Shown here: in pieces, positions 61,401 to 64,000 of the stretch | Position numbering within the stretch: the stretch's first letter is position 1 | Layout: every line of letters begins with the position of its first letter | Source: DASSSY01 sp035708205 | GTDB taxonomy: Bacteria; Bacteroidota; Bacteroidia; Chitinophagales; Chitinophagaceae | Direction: 5' to 3' | Length of the DNA: 64,000 nt | NCBI GenBank assembly: GCA_035708205.1 | Contig: DASSSY010000008.1 | Span: 124,001 to 188,000 of the forward strand | Notes under the pieces: model-generated | The model's input: the letters and a program-made list of their open reading frames with translations, nothing else | Databases searched by the model: none | What the model was told of the DNA's origin: nothing | Program-made: the position numbers and the translations under genes

Positions 61401-64000
61401 TGTCTATACGGACGGCGCCGACAGCAACATGAAAGCAGGCGCTTTATTGCTATCATTGATATTTTATTCACGCCCGGACGAAGCCGGCGCCATTACGCTT
61501 GACAGCTTTGTATTTCCCGACCCGGTCACGAAACCATACGTTTATCGCGGCTGGGAGTATCAATACATACAACTATCACCTAAAGGCACCCGGGCAAAGG
61601 CCAATAAATTTTTAGAGATAACCAGTGGTGCGCAAAGCGCGCAAAAGAAGCTGGTGGTAGAAAACGTTGCCCCCTATAAAGACGCGCATTTCTCTTATTT
61701 TTACCGGGCGCTGAAATCAAATGCAAACGGCCTGTTTTATTACCTGAGAAGAAAGTATGATGAAGGCGGCACCACATTGTTAAACAACAGGTCCGCCGGC
61801 ATATTCCGCCTGACGAAGTTTGCCAATGCCCTGGGAGGCGACAACTATCATCCTATCGGGTATGACAGCAACGCTTCTACGCCCAGCGGTAACGATTTCC
61901 TGAACTCCAGCATTATCCGGGATTATTTCTTTTATGAAGATGATGCGAATACCTTTTACATCCAGAGAAACCCGGTATCCGTGCCGGCAGTCTTTGCAAC
62001 GGAAACGGCGATTACCGGTATAACCGGCAACACCGGCTTGTCCGGCGGGTTCAAGAAAGCCATACAGGTTGCCGGTACCAGCTACCCGGTTACGTCCTCT
62101 ACGGTGGCTTCCTATAAGAGTAATGCCATTGACGCTACCAGTTTTGTTGCTACCAGCCTAACCATTGGCGGGCTGAACGGCAGCCTCCAGCTGGGTAATA
62201 CAACCGCCCAAACATTATTTGCCCTGTATCGCTACAAATTTTATACCTTTTACCATGCGCAGATACACGATTTCATCCTGTCGCTGAACCTGGGCGGTGT
62301 GGATGCGCTGCTGAACCCGAAGAACCAGACGGTACCGGACAGCCTGCATTTCCAGTCGGTTTACCAGCCTACGGCCAGTGTGGACCCCGCTTATCCTACG
62401 GGCACCGTACAGTTCGCGCCTGCCGACCCTTACGGCATCTACAACTGGGAGGTCTTTTTCCATGCGCCCATGCTGATCGCGCAAGGGCTGAGCGCTAACC
62501 AGCAGTTTGAAGAAGCCCGGAAATGGTACCATTATATCTTTAATCCCACCAGCAATTATGACCTGGACGGGACGACCATTATCGCCGGTAAAGAACGCTT
62601 CTGGAAGTTTTACCCTTTCTACCAGGTTGCCGCCCAGGCGCCGCAAACCTTGATCGAGCTGTTGGACCTGATCAACCAGGGAAATGCCGCTGCCATGGAC
62701 GAGGTGACGGCATGGGAGGACAATCCTTTTAATCCCTACCTGATCGGGCGGATGCGCCACCTTTCTTTCATGAAGAACGTGGTGATGAAATACCTGGACA
62801 ACCTCATCGCCTGGGGCGACCAGCTGTTCACGCAGAATACGATCGAATCCATTAACGAAGCTACCCAGCTGTATGTGCTGGCTGCCAATATCCTGGGGCC
62901 GAAGCCGGAAAAAATACCGCGCCGTGCGAAGACCGCGCAATATACTTACGAAGAATTGCTGGCGGCCTCCGGGGGCAACCTGGATGCTTTGTCCAATGCC
63001 AGCGTCAATATTGAATCATTCTTCGCGCCTAATGCCGGTATCAATACCAATACCGTTTCCGCACCGCCGGTATATGGTAAGATGTTCTACTTCTGCATAC
63101 CCGATAACGATATACTATTGGCTTATTGGGATACGATCGCGGACCGCCTGTTCAAGATCAGGAACAGCATGAACATCCAGGGTGTGGTACAGCAATTGCC
63201 GCTTTACGAGCCGCCGGTCAACCCCATGCTGCTGGTCAAGGCCAAAGCCATGGGCGTGGACATTGCCAGTATCGTGGACGCTACGCTGACCGCCGCAGCC
63301 GTTTCTTCCAATTACCGCTTCACTTACCTGCTGCAGAAGGCCAATGAATTTTGTGCCGAGGTCAGGTCTCTGGGCGCGGCCTTATTGTCTGCCCTGGAAA
63401 AGAAAGACGCGGAGGGCCTGGCGCTGTTGCGTTCCTCGCAGGAAGTCAATATGCTCAGCTTAGTGACGGATGTCAAACAGAAGCAGGTGGACGAGGCACA
63501 GGCTAACCTGGACGCGCTGATGCTGACCAAAGAGGTGGCCCAGATACGCTACGATTATTACAGCAGCCGTCCCTTTACCAATAGCTATGAGCAGCAGAAT
63601 TTGAAGTCTATACAGGACGGATTGGTATTGCAAGTTGTTCAGGCGAAACTGGAGAGTACCGCAGGAGTATTGGGGGCTATTCCAAACGTTCACATTGAGG
63701 GGATCGCGTCGGGTATAAGTATGTTTGGACAAAACTTGGCGTCGTTAACACGTGCAGCCAGTGCAGCTTTGGGAATTAATGCCGCCATCAACAATGCTAA
63801 AGGTGCTATGGCCGCTACTATGGGTGGCTACCAGCGCCGCAGCGATGACTGGAGCTTCCAGGCGGAAAGCGCGGCCAAAGAGCTGGAGCAAATGGACCAG
63901 CAGATACTCGGCGCGCAGATCAGGCTGGAGATCGCCAATAAGGAGTTGAGCAACCACCTGAAGCAGCTGGATGACGCGCAGGCCGTAGATGATTTTATGC
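55408..64000 (+). CDS. Tc toxin A subunit (TcA-like), 3' end beyond window
   Basis: The frame from the ATG at 55408 is open to the last base: 2864 codons with no stop. No in-frame start lies between the previous in-frame stop and 55408. Residues 1-110 form a transthyretin-like beta-sandwich (LTGSIVVSSSGTGVCFPGGL). A helical region follows to 680. The VRP1-type segment starts at about 682 with CSCSDCRSMYSPAAYFTDIL, then YPNTLPFHLPVEESRTYLGH (from about 823). A neuraminidase-like region is marked by SPWEKINLDIKSDHVTCYVW (about 1838) and NGRVYIFW. FEEARKWYHYIFNP (2367), RFWKFYPF (2397) and WEDNPFNPYLIGRMRH (2436) are TcA hallmarks. From 2634 the long helices of the pore-forming part begin, ending QLDDAQAVDDFM. 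No signal peptide is present. TcA proteins form pentameric pores that deliver a TcB-TcC cocoon enzyme into target cells. This one is longer than the insect-active TcA of Photorhabdus because of its N-terminal extension. Confidence 0.93.
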   Translation, partial: MATNSLIQLTGSIVVSSSGTGVCFPGGLSVELLTQTTSPPSWLGSAAVDSSGNFTLYTSFNLGESSEALCNVYKYSELVWQGIGNVNNNVVLIEMSEADYLSISQAGDDCCCLNLGGALSLGEKNVAGVPVVTNDVVVKLNVAAFRNRIAIAQTTLNSYGSFQFTLPCSAIKNAGSPPMTASPGCCGSDQLPMIFLSLEIGGTEVLKTDPFTPVNGCMQQNIHLDGPADLNHFYTELETVSHEITAVTGLAPDQFYTITEDEIGIISEQAKSSRDLIELLVGAAAISEDTAIIINHSYAISKARGADITLWASLDLDTLTGIINDAVADHVVPPAGDLNDTFSKIYDNKIDQVGNAPTENGDTVFATLLPVMGSEADSRALLKIEDAYGDDPDGYWQQVAQQFPGRAPQIAEGLQTLAMTGLQPETTDYVLKNILPVTSPPSGNMGNTLVSINSDAWYTIVDTVCRNADKLCIPKAIQDHAASEGTDPKRDYADKLYSVTQDIFANQGVKFQINQDAAFANLFGDKGVGLKTFLSNQPGFDFRVNNVWDISEEDFPGIQATRNEIAPVQNMMRLIGGNAPAVSALMKAGLKSSVDIAAMGSEKFTGDFSTVLGSAAQAQQLYNKASYNNGVITNIQLSGLTGFFSSSTPWVIQDKFSKDKFTAPADSQTPDLETLFGNIDSCSCSDCRSMYSPAAYFTDILNFLQTTVMTNGSPAAYNELLRRRPDLVHIDLTCKNSNTPLPYTDLVNELLESKIFGYKNPGAFLPASYQTSLSAAELSAYPEHTYKDAAGDYQTFSDYQAVYSSLTPSSGLQDGILLKAIYPNTLPFHLPVEESRTYLGHLNYTRYQLMQQYRPIDYETTDHTAGTITHYNAAAEWLGLSKNESDIISNVNQGAVNPWAYYGFESAQDSLNNFWYNFLFNNNVATSASIKASLRNMLLHNNITYTELLQILNTNYLNPLIAASGKRTFVIISNDVNDPSTCDLDKLTILYSGDVPSGTNPIPSPSTTVVNGDILPFFNKLHRFLRLQRATGWSIYQLDIILNAIGVQEDELFTADIFIMVSDSHRLSRQLNVKPEYLAGLWSKLDIVRYINYSGNNQDELPSVYDSIFRNKTVINPPDSAFDYDNGDKTPATPFAATNIDGTNNPSKPYTEHRGTIIAATNISAGDLDSLFAFADPGTALGDIKLTWQNVSLVFGLAQLAAGLQISVPDLLGLFDLFLVYASGQHPVNGLGDDPAETLEVIGKIMAHKDLLDKSPFSLSEFDFLIRNNDPVGAYVTPDGTINLFLESLRKDLKKQRDDSSDAGVADAVKDTLGNIVLRAFSTNYNLDGSIVQDMLQNEIVTKDNDGNTITITNETINIVHVPVQTTTGAVNKSLYDILTSDGFIDSINDTPDDSFEVTIGETSGTVNFNDLYKACLLCDKIALVINKFEITPALFLSLLDGLKMKSIGGGTPQPVPPDPSINAAFNLPDLRNLFVHVPYQVSDEYIYGTDGYYALLVTPFENLSRWIAFKNRLNLIDSDFIDLLTTILTNFNIIDIYEKLSGITGWDDDDLKALLDGQNAILGTSTQDDFTNPALFLQVADIMDSSGILGLKPELVYQVLMANPTLTDAQTIRQAAKAKYMDDAWAGVARPLQNELREKQRQALVAYMVANPDVSGDAAGSTFRWADENGLYAYYLIDIDMKPLMQTSRIKQAISTAQLYVDRLILNLEYTNGILTTPIGIAPGNIAQWESWRKWYRIWEANREVFLYPENWMDPTLRDDKTPIFKELETQLQQNEITADTAEDALMGYLESLDKIAKLEPVTAYDDPATGIKHLIARNNSEPQDFYYRTLQNGLFSPWEKINLDIKSDHVTCYVWNGRVYIFWLTFKAKQMKTWYPKPTDYDTQYYQWVNMIEHINPAGAPNLTIVFDDNEDDKQTSWEIKLNWSQYKDGKWLPVEMCDDVMTLQPAQFRLTDQEVGRFNNTAGDDIGQAYIAPLTNAGAEDLADLFRNRLFVNPFVYTDGADSNMKAGALLLSLIFYSRPDEAGAITLDSFVFPDPVTKPYVYRGWEYQYIQLSPKGTRAKANKFLEITSGAQSAQKKLVVENVAPYKDAHFSYFYRALKSNANGLFYYLRRKYDEGGTTLLNNRSAGIFRLTKFANALGGDNYHPIGYDSNASTPSGNDFLNSSIIRDYFFYEDDANTFYIQRNPVSVPAVFATETAITGITGNTGLSGGFKKAIQVAGTSYPVTSSTVASYKSNAIDATSFVATSLTIGGLNGSLQLGNTTAQTLFALYRYKFYTFYHAQIHDFILSLNLGGVDALLNPKNQTVPDSLHFQSVYQPTASVDPAYPTGTVQFAPADPYGIYNWEVFFHAPMLIAQGLSANQQFEEARKWYHYIFNPTSNYDLDGTTIIAGKERFWKFYPFYQVAAQAPQTLIELLDLINQGNAAAMDEVTAWEDNPFNPYLIGRMRHLSFMKNVVMKYLDNLIAWGDQLFTQNTIESINEATQLYVLAANILGPKPEKIPRRAKTAQYTYEELLAASGGNLDALSNASVNIESFFAPNAGINTNTVSAPPVYGKMFYFCIPDNDILLAYWDTIADRLFKIRNSMNIQGVVQQLPLYEPPVNPMLLVKAKAMGVDIASIVDATLTAAAVSSNYRFTYLLQKANEFCAEVRSLGAALLSALEKKDAEGLALLRSSQEVNMLSLVTDVKQKQVDEAQANLDALMLTKEVAQIRYDYYSSRPFTNSYEQQNLKSIQDGLVLQVVQAKLESTAGVLGAIPNVHIEGIASGISMFGQNLASLTRAASAALGINAAINNAKGAMAATMGGYQRRSDDWSFQAESAAKELEQMDQQILGAQIRLEIANKELSNHLKQLDDAQAVDDFM

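Noticed and set aside
62873..63347. Other plus-strand frames within the last kilobases (62873-63172, 63126-63347).
   Set aside because: They are in the wrong frame relative to the uninterrupted TcA reading from 55408.
50001..64000. A prophage or contractile injection system (R-type pyocin, eCIS) as the explanation for the fibre gene.
   Set aside because: No baseplate, sheath, tube, tail tape-measure, lysis, integrase or AAA+ genes are seen on either side within the window, and the next large gene is a TcA, not a tail protein. The right flank is still unseen.
1..64000. tRNA, rRNA, CRISPR arrays, insertion sequences.
   Set aside because: I looked through the intergenic regions for cloverleaf-like ends, direct-repeat arrays, inverted terminal repeats and transposase text and found none that I could support.

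Overview
The window looks like a chromosomal segment of a Bacteroidota bacterium, probably of the Chitinophagales/Sphingobacteriales type. The signs are four secreted proteins with type IX secretion (T9SS) C-terminal sorting domains, a short SigA-like primary sigma factor of about 290 residues, start codons without clear Shine-Dalgarno sequences, repeated TAnnTTTG promoter elements, a bacillithiol gene (bshA) and a sphingolipid-type fatty acid hydroxylase. I see no rRNA, tRNA, CRISPR array, insertion sequence or integrase.

Layout. 1-8300: 3' end of a cinA-like gene, a methyltransferase, dnaK, CDP-glucose 4,6-dehydratase (convergent to dnaK across a perfect 25-bp hairpin), pnp and a DoxX/MauE-like membrane protein. 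8301-9419: a gene-poor stretch with a decayed gene end and degenerate intergenic repeats. 9420-13192: universal stress protein, CPA2 antiporter, HdeD-like membrane protein. 13271-23495: a gliding-type T9SS protein, a lone paaA, fatty acid hydroxylase, purB, rlmN, a pseudouridine synthase and a PNGase F-like T9SS protein. 23628-31393: second CPA2 antiporter with a USP-like tail, a lipoprotein, an RmlD-like reductase, two T9SS proteins with related C-termini, and an AraC regulator. 31614-42351: rpsP, lon, bshA, a TPR lipoprotein, the primary sigma factor, a START-like protein, an AlkD-like protein, 3-hydroxyanthranilate dioxygenase and a secreted repeat protein. 42372-46427 (all minus): cbpM, cbpA, CoA-transferase subunit B, and a histidine kinase and response regulator with a cut-short lipoprotein gene between them. 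46793-49574: four glycosyltransferases (two GT2-type, two GT32/OCH1-type) with overlapping ends.

The accessory highlight is 50001-64000, all on the plus strand. A 1655-residue tail-fibre-like protein is followed by an 87-residue protein of unknown function and then by a giant open frame from 55408 that runs off the window end. That frame (at least 2864 codons) is a Tc-toxin A subunit (TcA): VRP1-type N-terminal region, neuraminidase-like middle, and the helical pore-forming region at the window end. TcB/TcC partners, if present, lie outside the window. Neither large protein has a Sec signal. The tail-fibre gene has an AT-rich middle between GC-richer ends, as expected for module exchange with phage. 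A fibre gene next to a TcA gene suggests a combined adhesin and toxin locus; this is inferred from gene order only.
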